64,000 nt of DNA from Candidatus Heimdallarchaeota archaeon (GTDB taxonomy: Archaea > Asgardarchaeota > Heimdallarchaeia > Heimdallarchaeales > Heimdallarchaeaceae). Below the pieces are notes generated by a model. That model had not been told where the DNA came from, did no database searches, and was given only the letters and a program-made list of their open reading frames with translations. Positions 54,281 to 62,152 of the stretch are shown piece by piece. The stretch is taken from the NCBI GenBank assembly GCA_030603365.1, contig JAUVXV010000006.1, forward strand, positions 1-64,000, read 5' to 3'. The position numbers and the translations under genes are program-made. Position 1 is the stretch's first letter; every line of letters begins with the position of its first letter.

Positions 54281-55012
54281 TTATTTCTCGACGACCTCTT
54301 TCAGGTTCTTAGCAGATTTAATGTTATATTTTAAATCACTCAGATTAGGTATCATTCCTTCCCAACCCGATTCTTCAACATATTTCTTGAAGTGGTCATA
54401 AAGTTCCTTTGCTTCAAATCTAGCTATTTTTGTGGGAGTATCAAATCCAGCATTATGATATAAACGGGTTAGTTTAGTTTTTACATAACCAATTCGAGTA
54501 ATATCAGAAAGTTCTACAATTTCAAGGATAGCTTCTTCAGGGACATCTAATTGTTTTGAGAGTTCTTTTCTTTGTTTTATTGTCTTCCCTTTTTCTAGCA
54601 TTTGGTCAACGTTTTTAATTCCAATACTTGCTAGTTTCTTAACATGTTCAGAATCAATCCCAAGAAATTCTTTGAGAGGATAAATCCTTCTAGATTTCTT
54701 CGTTCTTTCTTCTCTTAACTGAGCTGCACATTTCAATAATTCACTACTTTCAATAAATTTGAAATAATTCATCAGAACATACAGAGGACCTTTAGCTGAA
54801 GATTTTGTAGTTCTTTCAATTTTTTCTACATATGATTCAATATCAACTGGACTTGCTACTAATAATTCCTTGTTCTTATCTTCTTTGAGATAATCAGCAA
54901 AGCGTTTTACTCCCGAAATATTCCTATCAATAACACCTGCTTTTTTTCCTTTTTTCTTGAGAAAATTCCTAAATTCTTCTTCTTTCAAATGTACCAACTT
55001 CCTGTTTAACAC
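54281..55012 (-). CDS. DUF4332-like helix-hairpin-helix protein
   Basis: A 243-residue helical protein. The C-terminal half (from about 120) has two hairpin-type units: EHVKKLASIGIKNVDQMLEK and TRLYHNAGFDTPTKIARF, typical of DUF4332 domains and similar to the repeats of the giant Topo VI B. The N-terminal 100 residues (FLKKKGKKAGVIDRNISGVK, SAKGPLYVLMNYFKFIES) resemble the SAM-like core-binding domain of tyrosine recombinases, without a catalytic domain. It probably binds DNA. It is convergent with ogt and divergent from the AlkZ-like gene. Confidence 0.7.
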   Translation of the reverse strand: MLNRKLVHLKEEEFRNFLKKKGKKAGVIDRNISGVKRFADYLKEDKNKELLVASPVDIESYVEKIERTTKSSAKGPLYVLMNYFKFIESSELLKCAAQLREERTKKSRRIYPLKEFLGIDSEHVKKLASIGIKNVDQMLEKGKTIKQRKELSKQLDVPEEAILEIVELSDITRIGYVKTKLTRLYHNAGFDTPTKIARFEAKELYDHFKKYVEESGWEGMIPNLSDLKYNIKSAKNLKEVVEK

Positions 55013-55106
55013 ATGAATTAGTAGTTTAGTTATCTATTGCTTATAGTCCACATTTACATATTTAAGTCTGAAATATTGGTGTTATTTTGGAATATTTGCA
55101 GAAAAG

Positions 55107-55118
55107 TCATAAATATTC
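55107..55118 (+). promoter_or_regulatory. TATA box of the AlkZ-like gene
   Basis: TCATAAATATTC is centred about 25 nt before ATG 55137, giving a leaderless transcript. Confidence 0.5.
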
Positions 55119-55136
55119 GTAAAATTGGAATAAGAT

Positions 55137-56312
55137 ATGAGTGAATTCTCGATTGATTGTATTAATCAATTTATTATTGAGAAACAACATCTTACGAAAG
55201 AAACTAAGACAGATAATATTCAAACCATTGTCAAGAATATTGGGGGTCTACATAGCACTAGCCAAACAGCCCCATATCTATCATTATTTAGTCGTATGAA
55301 TAATTTCACTAGGAGCCAACTAGATCAAGAAGCATATGAGAAAAGAAACTTGGGTAAAATACGTTGTATAAGAAAAACTGTCTTCATTCATCATAAAGAG
55401 TTCTTACCTTGGATTATTAATGCAACAAGGAAACAACATGCTAAACGTCATGTAGATTATCTAGCGAATCTTGGAGTATCTGAAGCGAAGTATCAAGAGA
55501 TTGTAAACGATATACTCTTGGTTTTACAGGGGAGAAACTTGTCTGTTGCTGAATTAAAGAAGGAGCTCAGTAGTAAGGACAATATTTCTGCAATGGTAAA
55601 TCTTGCTTGTGATAATTTTCAACTCATAAGAAATTGTCCAGTTAAAAGCTGGAGAGATAAAAGACATACTTATTCAGCTTTTAAGGAGTATTTCCCAAAT
55701 ATGAATTTGGATGAAATTACAGAAGAAGAAAGCAGAATGAAATTAGTCAGTTATTACCTAGAGTGTTTTGGACCGGTTACAGAGACTGATATTGTATGGT
55801 GGACTGGATTTAACAAGACAGAAACAAGAAGTTCTTTAGAAGAATTAGCAGAAAACATAACTAAAATACCAATTGAATCACTTTCTAAAGATTTTCTATT
55901 ACTAAATTCAGATGTGCTTAAATTGGAAAAAGTTTCTCAAAATTCAGAAGTAACTGTAAATATTTTACCCGATTTGGATCCTTATATGATGGGGTATAAA
56001 GAGAGAGAAAGGTACGTAGAAAAGAGTTTTTACGACCACATATTTGATCGTTCTGGAAATGCAACCACAACAATATTAGTCAATGGAAAAGTTGTAGGAA
56101 TTTGGGATTTTGTTGGAAGTAAAGAGCCTCTTATCAAATTCTTCCTTCTAGAAAAAACAGAAAAAGAACCTTACACAGCTATTAAAAATGAGTTGAATGA
56201 AATAGGTAAATTCATTTTTGCTGAAAAAGTTCCTCTTAAAGAATGTAAAACTATGAACCCACTAAAAACTAGAACACCAGGAGAAGTTCAAACACCACTC
56301 AAATATTGTTAA
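55137..56312 (+). CDS. AlkZ/YcaQ-like winged-helix DNA glycosylase
   Basis: A 391-residue protein of the HTH_42 (AlkZ/YcaQ) family: LHSTSQTAPYLSLFSRM near the N-terminus, IRCIRKTVFIHH, the middle winged helices (LECFGPVTETDIVWWTGF), and the C-terminal LPDLDPYMMGYKERERYV with GNATTTILVNGKVVGIWDF. Family members excise alkylated or crosslinked bases. The catalytic residues of AlkZ (a QxQ-type or similar motif) are not obvious here, and the archaeal branch is untested. It is led by a TATA box and transcribed away from the DUF4332-like gene. Confidence 0.8.
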   Translation: MSEFSIDCINQFIIEKQHLTKETKTDNIQTIVKNIGGLHSTSQTAPYLSLFSRMNNFTRSQLDQEAYEKRNLGKIRCIRKTVFIHHKEFLPWIINATRKQHAKRHVDYLANLGVSEAKYQEIVNDILLVLQGRNLSVAELKKELSSKDNISAMVNLACDNFQLIRNCPVKSWRDKRHTYSAFKEYFPNMNLDEITEEESRMKLVSYYLECFGPVTETDIVWWTGFNKTETRSSLEELAENITKIPIESLSKDFLLLNSDVLKLEKVSQNSEVTVNILPDLDPYMMGYKERERYVEKSFYDHIFDRSGNATTTILVNGKVVGIWDFVGSKEPLIKFFLLEKTEKEPYTAIKNELNEIGKFIFAEKVPLKECKTMNPLKTRTPGEVQTPLKYC

Positions 56313-56363
56313 AATATATAAAAAAAAATCAAAATAAAAAGAAAAGAAAGAAAGGAAGTAAAT

Positions 56364-56495
56364 CTAAGTAGATACGTCCAAACTAATTTTACATAATTCT
56401 CCAGGTTTAAGATTGATGTTTGGTAAGGAAGGAGATTCACCTTTGACATAAGTGAGGGCACCCGCAATAATTGTTTTTGAGGGATTATATTTACA
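56364..56495 (-). pseudogene. Relic coding fragment, minus strand
   Basis: An open stretch of about 43 codons ending in a stop at 56364-56366. It reads TIIAGALTYVKGE, then PSLPNINLKPGELCKISLDV, which looks like the C-terminus of a real protein. There is no start and a stop closes it upstream. Family not recognised. Confidence 0.35.
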
Positions 56496-56570
56496 TCAGA
56501 TATTCATGGTTCATTGTTGGTTACAATTGGATTAATGATATTTACTTTCAGACGTAGAAGGACGAAATGA
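56481..56570 (+). pseudogene. Relic of a surface-protein C-terminal anchor
   Basis: Thirty codons ending SLLVTIGLMIFTFRRRRTK and stop, i.e. a transmembrane anchor with basic tail exactly like those ending the three surface proteins downstream. A stop precedes it, so this is the tail of a lost fourth member. With the relic at 56364-56495 it explains most of the gap 56313-56632. Confidence 0.45.
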
Positions 56571-56601
56571 ACTTCTTCAACTATTGCTTTTTTATTTGAA
56601 T

Positions 56602-56613
56602 AAGTATAAATAA
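56602..56613 (+). promoter_or_regulatory. TATA box of the first surface-protein gene
   Basis: AAGTATAAATAA is centred 26 nt before ATG 56633; leaderless start. Confidence 0.5.
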
Positions 56614-56632
56614 TGAGCTCACAATATTCTAG

Positions 56633-57574
56633 ATGATACACATGAAGAAGGGAAAAAAGTATCAAAGTCTTATTTTATGCGGAGTATTAGTACTCTTGTT
56701 GTTTGGAACATTTTTTGCTAATTCCGAGACAACTCAAGAAGAGCAATGTTGGGGACCTTTACGAGAAACCTATACTTACGTACATGATGAAGATTATTAT
56801 AACTATGAAAATGCAGAACCCTTGACTGAAACCTATGAAGAGATAACGATTTGGGATGTAGAAAGTGATGGGAATGATATTTCATTTAGAACCGACTTAT
56901 GGATTATCTTCTTAGGCATGGTTCATTGTGAAAGTGAAGAAGACTATGATGAATATCGAGAAGCGTGGGAATTTGATAACGTAACAGATAGTTTCAGAGT
57001 CACCTATAGATATGACAGTGAATCTCAATTGCTAGGTTTTGTAAATCCTGTTTATCCAGATACAATGTTATCGGGGGATGAAGAAGTACCAATCAATCCA
57101 GTACTTTTGGTTAATCATATGTTCCTATTCTATCGTGGATTAGCAGGTTTATTTTTACCTATCTTGCACACTAATTTTTCGTTTGAAACAGATTTTCATA
57201 TCTATGAACAAGCCTATTCAGATTTTGAGATCAATTTTAAAGACACCTTTATGTTTCAAGGGAAGAAATTTCAAGGATATTACTACGAAATATCGTATAC
57301 TGTGGAATATAAGATATACCCGGGACTTTACGCTAGAGATGAAATAGAAAGGAGTTTTTCGTACAACAGTCATGGGGAACTATACAATTTCTACAATCAT
57401 TTAAGTTATTCCAATAACGAATCAGGACAATTTGAATTGAAGAGAGAAGGTTTCTTTAATTATTATATTGACTCCTATGATGGAAGCCTAGTTGTGACAC
57501 ATTCTTGGGCAATTGGTTTAAGTGGAATACTAATTGTCTCAGTATTTATTCTATATAGGAGAAGGAAAGAATAA
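56633..57574 (+). CDS. Secreted, C-terminally anchored surface protein
   Basis: 313 residues: a basic start and hydrophobic signal segment (SLILCGVLVLLLFGTFFANS), an acidic, Tyr-rich extracellular domain of about 240 residues, and a C-terminal helix (WAIGLSGILIVSVFILY) with the basic tail RRRKE. I recognise no family. It is the first of three tandem genes with the same plan (signal, ectodomain, TM, basic tail) and similar downstream sequence. The start is fixed by the TATA box; an ATG at 56642 is possible. Confidence 0.7.
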   Translation: MIHMKKGKKYQSLILCGVLVLLLFGTFFANSETTQEEQCWGPLRETYTYVHDEDYYNYENAEPLTETYEEITIWDVESDGNDISFRTDLWIIFLGMVHCESEEDYDEYREAWEFDNVTDSFRVTYRYDSESQLLGFVNPVYPDTMLSGDEEVPINPVLLVNHMFLFYRGLAGLFLPILHTNFSFETDFHIYEQAYSDFEINFKDTFMFQGKKFQGYYYEISYTVEYKIYPGLYARDEIERSFSYNSHGELYNFYNHLSYSNNESGQFELKREGFFNYYIDSYDGSLVVTHSWAIGLSGILIVSVFILYRRRKE

Positions 57575-57590
57575 TCTTCTCTTTCATTTT
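57570..57590 (+). terminator. Shared T-rich 3' motif, copy 1
   Basis: ATCTTCTCTTTCATTTT directly after the stop, nearly identical to 58432-58452 and 59491-59507. T-rich runs are the usual archaeal termination signal. Confidence 0.4.
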
Positions 57591-57637
57591 TCTACCTTTT
57601 TAAAAAACTTTAAAGGAAATCTCACGTATTTCAAAAT

Positions 57638-58399
57638 ATGCTTAAAGATAATGGAAACAAATTAATGACTAAGAAAATAGTTAGCACTTCACTCATTATC
57701 TTGTTCATTCTTTATTTATCATTTAATTCCCCTACACTAGTTTCAGCAATAGATGCACCTATATTATTAACTCCAACTGATGGAGAGATGATAAGTGATG
57801 ACAGACCAACTTTGGAGTGGAATACTGTACCTGGAGCTGTACTATACCATGTCCAAGTAGATTATTATTCTTCTTTCATTACAACATTCTATTTCGCTAA
57901 TACATCAGAGACCAGTTATACCATGATGATGACTTTAGATGGTGATGATTATTTTTGGAGAGTAAGAGCGTTAGATGTGAATGATACTTGGAGTCCTTTT
58001 AGTGAAGTTTGGAAATTTTCTGTTGATACTGTGAAACCCTATATCAATCGTCCTCCAAATATTGAGTATACCGTAGGAGAAACTGGTAATGAAATAGACT
58101 GGATACCCATCGATGATTATCCTGCTGATTATGCAGTTTACTTCAACGAAATAGAGATACAGTCTGGTCAGTGGAATTCAAGTGATTGGATCACAATTAA
58201 TGTTGATGGATTACCTGAAGGAGTCTATAATTATACAATCTGGATTAGTGATCAAGCGGGAAAAACCAATGTAGATACAGTATGGGTAACAGTGAATCCA
58301 GTAGTGATACCAGAAATGAGTTCAGAGATTCTTCTTCTCATTGTAGCTTCAAGTATTAGTGTAATTGTTTTAATTGCAAGAAGGAAAAGAATCTACTAG
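57638..58399 (+). CDS. Anchored surface protein with fibronectin-III-like domain
   Basis: 253 residues: signal peptide (KIVSTSLIILFILYLSF), an FN3-like domain (about 40-130: LLTPTDGEMISDDRPTLEW, AVLYHVQVD, YFWRVRALD, SEVWKFSV), a second Ig-like domain (about 131-222), then a TM anchor (ILLLIVASSISVIVLIA) and the tail RRKRIY. The FN3 pattern (P...W....GA..Y.VQV) is common in extracellular archaeal proteins that bind other surface components. The second of the three tandem surface genes. Confidence 0.75.
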   Translation: MLKDNGNKLMTKKIVSTSLIILFILYLSFNSPTLVSAIDAPILLTPTDGEMISDDRPTLEWNTVPGAVLYHVQVDYYSSFITTFYFANTSETSYTMMMTLDGDDYFWRVRALDVNDTWSPFSEVWKFSVDTVKPYINRPPNIEYTVGETGNEIDWIPIDDYPADYAVYFNEIEIQSGQWNSSDWITINVDGLPEGVYNYTIWISDQAGKTNVDTVWVTVNPVVIPEMSSEILLLIVASSISVIVLIARRKRIY

Positions 58400-58431
58400 A
58401 TTCTTACTTTTTTGCTATAAGAAAAGGAAAA

Positions 58432-58452
58432 AATAATCTTCTCTTTCATTTT
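58432..58452 (+). terminator. Shared T-rich 3' motif, copy 2 with remnant of a gene end
   Basis: The same ATCTTCTCTTTCATTTT as copy 1, but 32 bases after the stop and preceded by CTATAAGAAAAGGAAAAAATA, which resembles the last codons and stop of the gene at 56633. It looks like the 3' end of a lost tandem copy. Confidence 0.4.
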
Positions 58453-58560
58453 CTCATTTTCATAATCTACACTACCTGTTATTTTAGCTTCCTGAGATAT
58501 TGTGTATAATTAATCTAGAATAGTTTATATGTCTCCAAAAAAATAGTGGTAGTTGATAAA

Positions 58561-59487
58561 ATGAAAAACAAAGAAGTAGTTTTGACATTATTTGTTGTAG
58601 CATGTTTATTATCTTCTATGAACGTTAGTGGTACCTTAGCACCCGATACACTAGAAGTTTACAAAGGAATAACCGTAAGAGGACCTAATTTTCAAGAGGA
58701 TACAGAAGGTATAACAGAATTCATTGTTGGTGAAACATGGACTGATACAATGTATTCTTTCGAAATTGTAGAATTTACATTGTCCATAGAATATACTGTT
58801 GTACCAGAGGGAGTAGATATGTTAGAAAATAGTATAATGTCACTAATATTGAAGGACAACAGAACAAATGCACTACCAACAGCTAGTTATTATGTAAAAA
58901 CTAGCACTGAAGAATGCACAATTTTTATAGATCTAGATCAATCAGTAAATTTTACTGAGGAGGACTTAAAAGCTACTTATAATGGAGTGACTTATACTGT
59001 ATCAGAATTGGATATAAATTCACAGATCTTCAGCGACATTAGTTTTTATTTAGGTGCATGGGCATTTGGAACTATATTCTTGATTGAAACTATGCCAATT
59101 ACCAAATACATCATATCACCACAAGCAACTATAGGCCAAGAGATTAATTATGGATTATATAATGGAGAAGTAATCGGATACGATGTATACTCTCCAGATG
59201 GGACAACGGAATACGATGTTATTGAAGTTCATCACGATGAACAAAATATTACTTATTTTGGTACTCAAAATCTCTACATAGGAGAATCAACATACTATTA
59301 TGAGAAAGAAACAGGAATTGTTGTATTTTGGATGGAAGACAATCCCGCAGGAGATGACTATCACTTTAATGCAACAGAGATTACAATCCCAGAACAAACT
59401 GAAGAAGGATCTGCTGCAGTCATAGGAGCATTGAGTGCAGTAATCGTCGCAACAGCAGTAATTACATATAGAAGAAAGAAGAAATAA
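58561..59487 (+). CDS. Secreted, C-terminally anchored surface protein
   Basis: About 308 residues from ATG 58561 (GTG 58546 would add five). Signal peptide (VVLTLFVVACLLSSMNVSG), an extracellular domain of about 250 residues with many acidic and Thr residues, then a TM helix (AAVIGALSAVIVATAVITY) and tail RRKKK. Family unknown. A TATA-like TAGTTTATATG lies near 58520-58531, about 35 nt upstream. Third of the tandem surface genes. Confidence 0.7.
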   Translation: MKNKEVVLTLFVVACLLSSMNVSGTLAPDTLEVYKGITVRGPNFQEDTEGITEFIVGETWTDTMYSFEIVEFTLSIEYTVVPEGVDMLENSIMSLILKDNRTNALPTASYYVKTSTEECTIFIDLDQSVNFTEEDLKATYNGVTYTVSELDINSQIFSDISFYLGAWAFGTIFLIETMPITKYIISPQATIGQEINYGLYNGEVIGYDVYSPDGTTEYDVIEVHHDEQNITYFGTQNLYIGESTYYYEKETGIVVFWMEDNPAGDDYHFNATEITIPEQTEEGSAAVIGALSAVIVATAVITYRRKKK

Positions 59488-59490
59488 CAA

Positions 59491-59512
59491 ATCTTCTCTT
59501 TCTTATTTTATC
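59491..59512 (+). terminator. Shared T-rich 3' motif, copy 3
   Basis: ATCTTCTCTTTC followed by TTATTTTA, just after the third surface gene; also serves the convergent end of the next gene. Confidence 0.35.
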
Positions 59513-60009
59513 TTAACTTTTTTATTCAAAACTGAGTAGAGTTTAGGAACAGAATCAACAAGAATTTCTTTGGATAGTTTACCTTTTTGTTCGTATTTGT
59601 TCAAAAGGTTTGAAAGAATTTTATGATAGGGAACAGGATTAGTATTTTGAGGAATTAGCAAACCCAATGTTGCGAATGTTTCTGTTTTAAAGGAGTTCTT
59701 TTCAAAACAGGGAATCAAACGTGTCACACAAACAGCTTGTAAATCACCTATATGAGTAATCATCACATCTCCATCTTGACAAGCCATAGGCATGCTTTTC
59801 AAGCACAATTCACGATCTATTTCTTCACTTATTTTGACCTCAGGATGAAAATGTAATAATTCATTACCAAAATCTGTCATCCCGGTAAGAAAAACAGCTC
59901 TAGCTTGAAAATCGTTACTAAAGTTTTTGATGCTCTTCAATTTGAATCCCCTTGTTGTAGATTGGAGTATCTTAATAAATTTTTCCGATGTATGTACCAG
60001 GGATATCAA
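59503..60009 (-). CDS. Hypothetical soluble protein
   Basis: 168 residues, no signal or membrane segment, several cysteines. Its pattern of strands (ARAVFLTGM, DVMITHIGD, TLGLLIP) around helices suggests a small alpha/beta fold, perhaps of roadblock/longin type, but no motif confirms this. It is convergent with the third surface gene and is the first of three minus-strand genes. Confidence 0.5.
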   Translation of the reverse strand: MISLVHTSEKFIKILQSTTRGFKLKSIKNFSNDFQARAVFLTGMTDFGNELLHFHPEVKISEEIDRELCLKSMPMACQDGDVMITHIGDLQAVCVTRLIPCFEKNSFKTETFATLGLLIPQNTNPVPYHKILSNLLNKYEQKGKLSKEILVDSVPKLYSVLNKKVKIK

Positions 60010-60090
60010 GATTCAGAAAAAGAAAGCTATGGGGAAAACTTTCTCCTTTTTTTGGATTTGGAATCATTTCGATAGCATTTCTCTTAGTTC

Positions 60091-60615
60091 TTAACCTGCT
60101 GTTTCAACAAATATCTTGATAAGCCATAGTACAAAACAGTATAAACCAAAAATAATATGTCCGACAGTAGAAATCAGTAAAATCAGCATTAAGAAACCAA
60201 GAATAGTTTTTAAGATAACGTTCTGGAATGTTTCAGGATCAAACAAAATTATTACATTTTGCTGAATTTGCTTTACATAACCAATTTGATTAATTGAAGT
60301 TCTCATTTGCACAGCTAGAAATTTCTTAGAGAAGATACAGAGTAAGACATATACTAGAAATACTCCTCCAAGTACAGTGAAGACTATTGCGAAATAAAAA
60401 AATACTTGTAGATAATCCGGGTCAAAAGTCCAGACCAGATATCCTATACAAGCACTTACACCTGAGCCAATAATAATGCCAACTAGTAATACTCCAATAG
60501 GTATACGCTTTGTTAGTCTTCCCAAAAATGAAGATTTTTCTGATTTTGATATATTATCCTCTAAGATGATTGATTGTAATTCTTCTTGATATTCTGAATC
60601 ATAGTTTTTAATCAA
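60091..60615 (-). CDS. Membrane protein, three to four TM helices
   Basis: 174 residues: a charged cytoplasmic N-terminus, two close helices (GVLLVGIIIGSGVSACIGYLVW and VFFYFAIVFTVLGGVFLVYV), a soluble stretch, then hydrophobic helices at the C-terminus (ILGFLMLILLISTVGHIIFG). Not a recognised family. Its start overlaps the end of the zinc-ribbon gene by 4 nt, so the two form an operon and may act together. Confidence 0.6.
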   Translation of the reverse strand: MIKNYDSEYQEELQSIILEDNISKSEKSSFLGRLTKRIPIGVLLVGIIIGSGVSACIGYLVWTFDPDYLQVFFYFAIVFTVLGGVFLVYVLLCIFSKKFLAVQMRTSINQIGYVKQIQQNVIILFDPETFQNVILKTILGFLMLILLISTVGHIIFGLYCFVLWLIKIFVETAG

Positions 60616-61466
60616 GATGTTTTTCTCCTCTCTTTTTCCTTATTCGCTAATCTAAGATTCATAATATTTTGATATCCATAAAGAATCAAAGCTATAGAGA
60701 TAGCAAAACAAGTGACATAATAATAATATGACAAAAATCCTTCTTTTATTATAAACCATACTCCAACAGCTAGTGAACATAATGCTAAAACAGGAGAAAT
60801 GACTTTGATGTGTTTTTGATTGTTTATTTGTTGATTAAGTTCATCATCTAGTAGATACATTAGTTCTTCTCTTTTTTGTTCAATAATACGAGCTTTTTTA
60901 GGATCTTCTCCAGTTTTTCTAGTTTTAAGATTCTCCAAGAATATTGGTAAACGTGAGATTATCAAAATAACAGCTCCAACCCCATATAAGACAAGAATGA
61001 TGTAAAATGCTATTCCAAAATACACAACTAATTTTAGTACTTCATAACTGTCTAAATTGATAAAAATTATGAACCCAATAAAAATTGCAATGAAGCAAAT
61101 TACAATAATAATAGGTAAAGCAATATTGAAAGACTTTCTAGTTCTAGGGTTATTTAGAAAATTAGTACTTCTTCTAGATTGATAAGGGATACCACTAGAT
61201 CTTTGAATTGTACTATCAACTGAAGCTTTTGGTTCTGATATTTGATTGGGATTAGGGACTTGTGTTTGTGCATCAGTTTGGGGTAAAGCAGTTTCAGGTA
61301 TAAAATAGAAACTTGCTGATTCAGATTCTTCTTGTTCTTCTCCTTTACAATAACGTATAACAGATTCTTTGAATTGATAATCGCAGTTTGAGCATTGAAT
61401 TTCTAAATTGTTATTAAATTTGCCACATTTTGGACAAGACAACTCAAGACTCATAACAGTTAACAA
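60612..61466 (-). CDS. Zinc-ribbon membrane protein
   Basis: 284 residues. An N-terminal zinc ribbon (CPKCGKF...IQCSNCDY), a 100-residue disordered linker (rich in Pro, Gln, Ser), then two pairs of helices (IIVICFIAIFIGFIIFI, VVYFGIAFYIILVLYGVGAVILII, and near the C-terminus ALCSLAVGVWFII, CFAISIALILYG) with a charged cytoplasmic loop between (EDPKKARIIEQKREELMYL). ATG 61466 or 61454 (MSLELSCP) may be the start. It overlaps the next gene by 4 nt. Similar in plan to 40819-41775. Confidence 0.65.
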   Translation of the reverse strand: MLTVMSLELSCPKCGKFNNNLEIQCSNCDYQFKESVIRYCKGEEQEESESASFYFIPETALPQTDAQTQVPNPNQISEPKASVDSTIQRSSGIPYQSRRSTNFLNNPRTRKSFNIALPIIIVICFIAIFIGFIIFINLDSYEVLKLVVYFGIAFYIILVLYGVGAVILIISRLPIFLENLKTRKTGEDPKKARIIEQKREELMYLLDDELNQQINNQKHIKVISPVLALCSLAVGVWFIIKEGFLSYYYYVTCFAISIALILYGYQNIMNLRLANKEKERRKTS

Positions 61467-61575
61467 TAGCTATTTTATTTAAAAAAGTACTGTAATCCAG
61501 AATGTACTAAAGATTTTAGCATAAAATAAAACTCTGATTGAATGTTATTTCCTATACCTTAATTTCATATCACAA

Positions 61576-61588
61576 TTTTTATATATAA
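61576..61588 (+). promoter_or_regulatory. TATA box of the PadR-ABC operon
   Basis: TTTTTATATATAA lies 20-32 nt before GTG 61608, consistent with a leaderless message. PadR regulators usually bind their own promoter, so an operator is likely in this region, but no clear palindrome was found. Confidence 0.5.
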
Positions 61589-61607
61589 CACGTTTGTCAT
61601 ATGTCTT

Positions 61608-62150
61608 GTGAATCCAATTTTTTCTCCATCTAAAGTACTTGATTCTCTGATTCTTATGGGGATAGTGAAGGAAGGACCTCTTCATGGTTATGCATTAGCA
61701 TCCTTAATTGAAGAGAAATTTGGCTGGAAACCTAGTCAAACTGCAGTATATAATTCTTTGAAATCAATGGAAAATGAAAAAATGGTTACTTCTGAGGAAA
61801 GAATCGAAAAAGGTCGAGTTCAGAAGATTTATTCTATCACGGATAAAGGACGGCTCGTTTTCGATGAGACTCATCAACGAATGAGAGAACGGATGAATAA
61901 GAATTTTTCACAGTTTTTTTCATTTATGCAAATGGTTGAAGATACAGAATATTCTGAAGTATCTGACGCTTGTCAACAGAGAGTCCAATCTATATTAGAT
62001 GATATAAAGAGCATCTTTAAGATTACTTTGGTGTTATTACATGAAGCTCCACAGGAGACTCAGGAGATTATTGAAAAAACACTTGCATCTCTCAGAAAAA
62101 TTGCCAAGAAAAATGACATCAAACTTAGTGAAGAAGAGTTGTGTGAATAA
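61608..62150 (+). CDS. PadR-family transcriptional regulator
   Basis: 180 residues with the PadR winged helix: LDSLILMGIVKEGPLHGYAL, then TAVYNSLKSMENEKMVTSEE and VQKIYSITDKG. A C-terminal dimerising coiled coil follows. PadR proteins repress drug or stress genes and release DNA on binding a compound. The start is a GTG, fixed by the TATA box about 26 nt upstream. The next gene, an ABC exporter, begins 2 nt after its stop, so it is probably autoregulated together with the transporter. Confidence 0.9.
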   Translation: MNPIFSPSKVLDSLILMGIVKEGPLHGYALASLIEEKFGWKPSQTAVYNSLKSMENEKMVTSEERIEKGRVQKIYSITDKGRLVFDETHQRMRERMNKNFSQFFSFMQMVEDTEYSEVSDACQQRVQSILDDIKSIFKITLVLLHEAPQETQEIIEKTLASLRKIAKKNDIKLSEEELCE

Positions 62151-62152
62151 TT

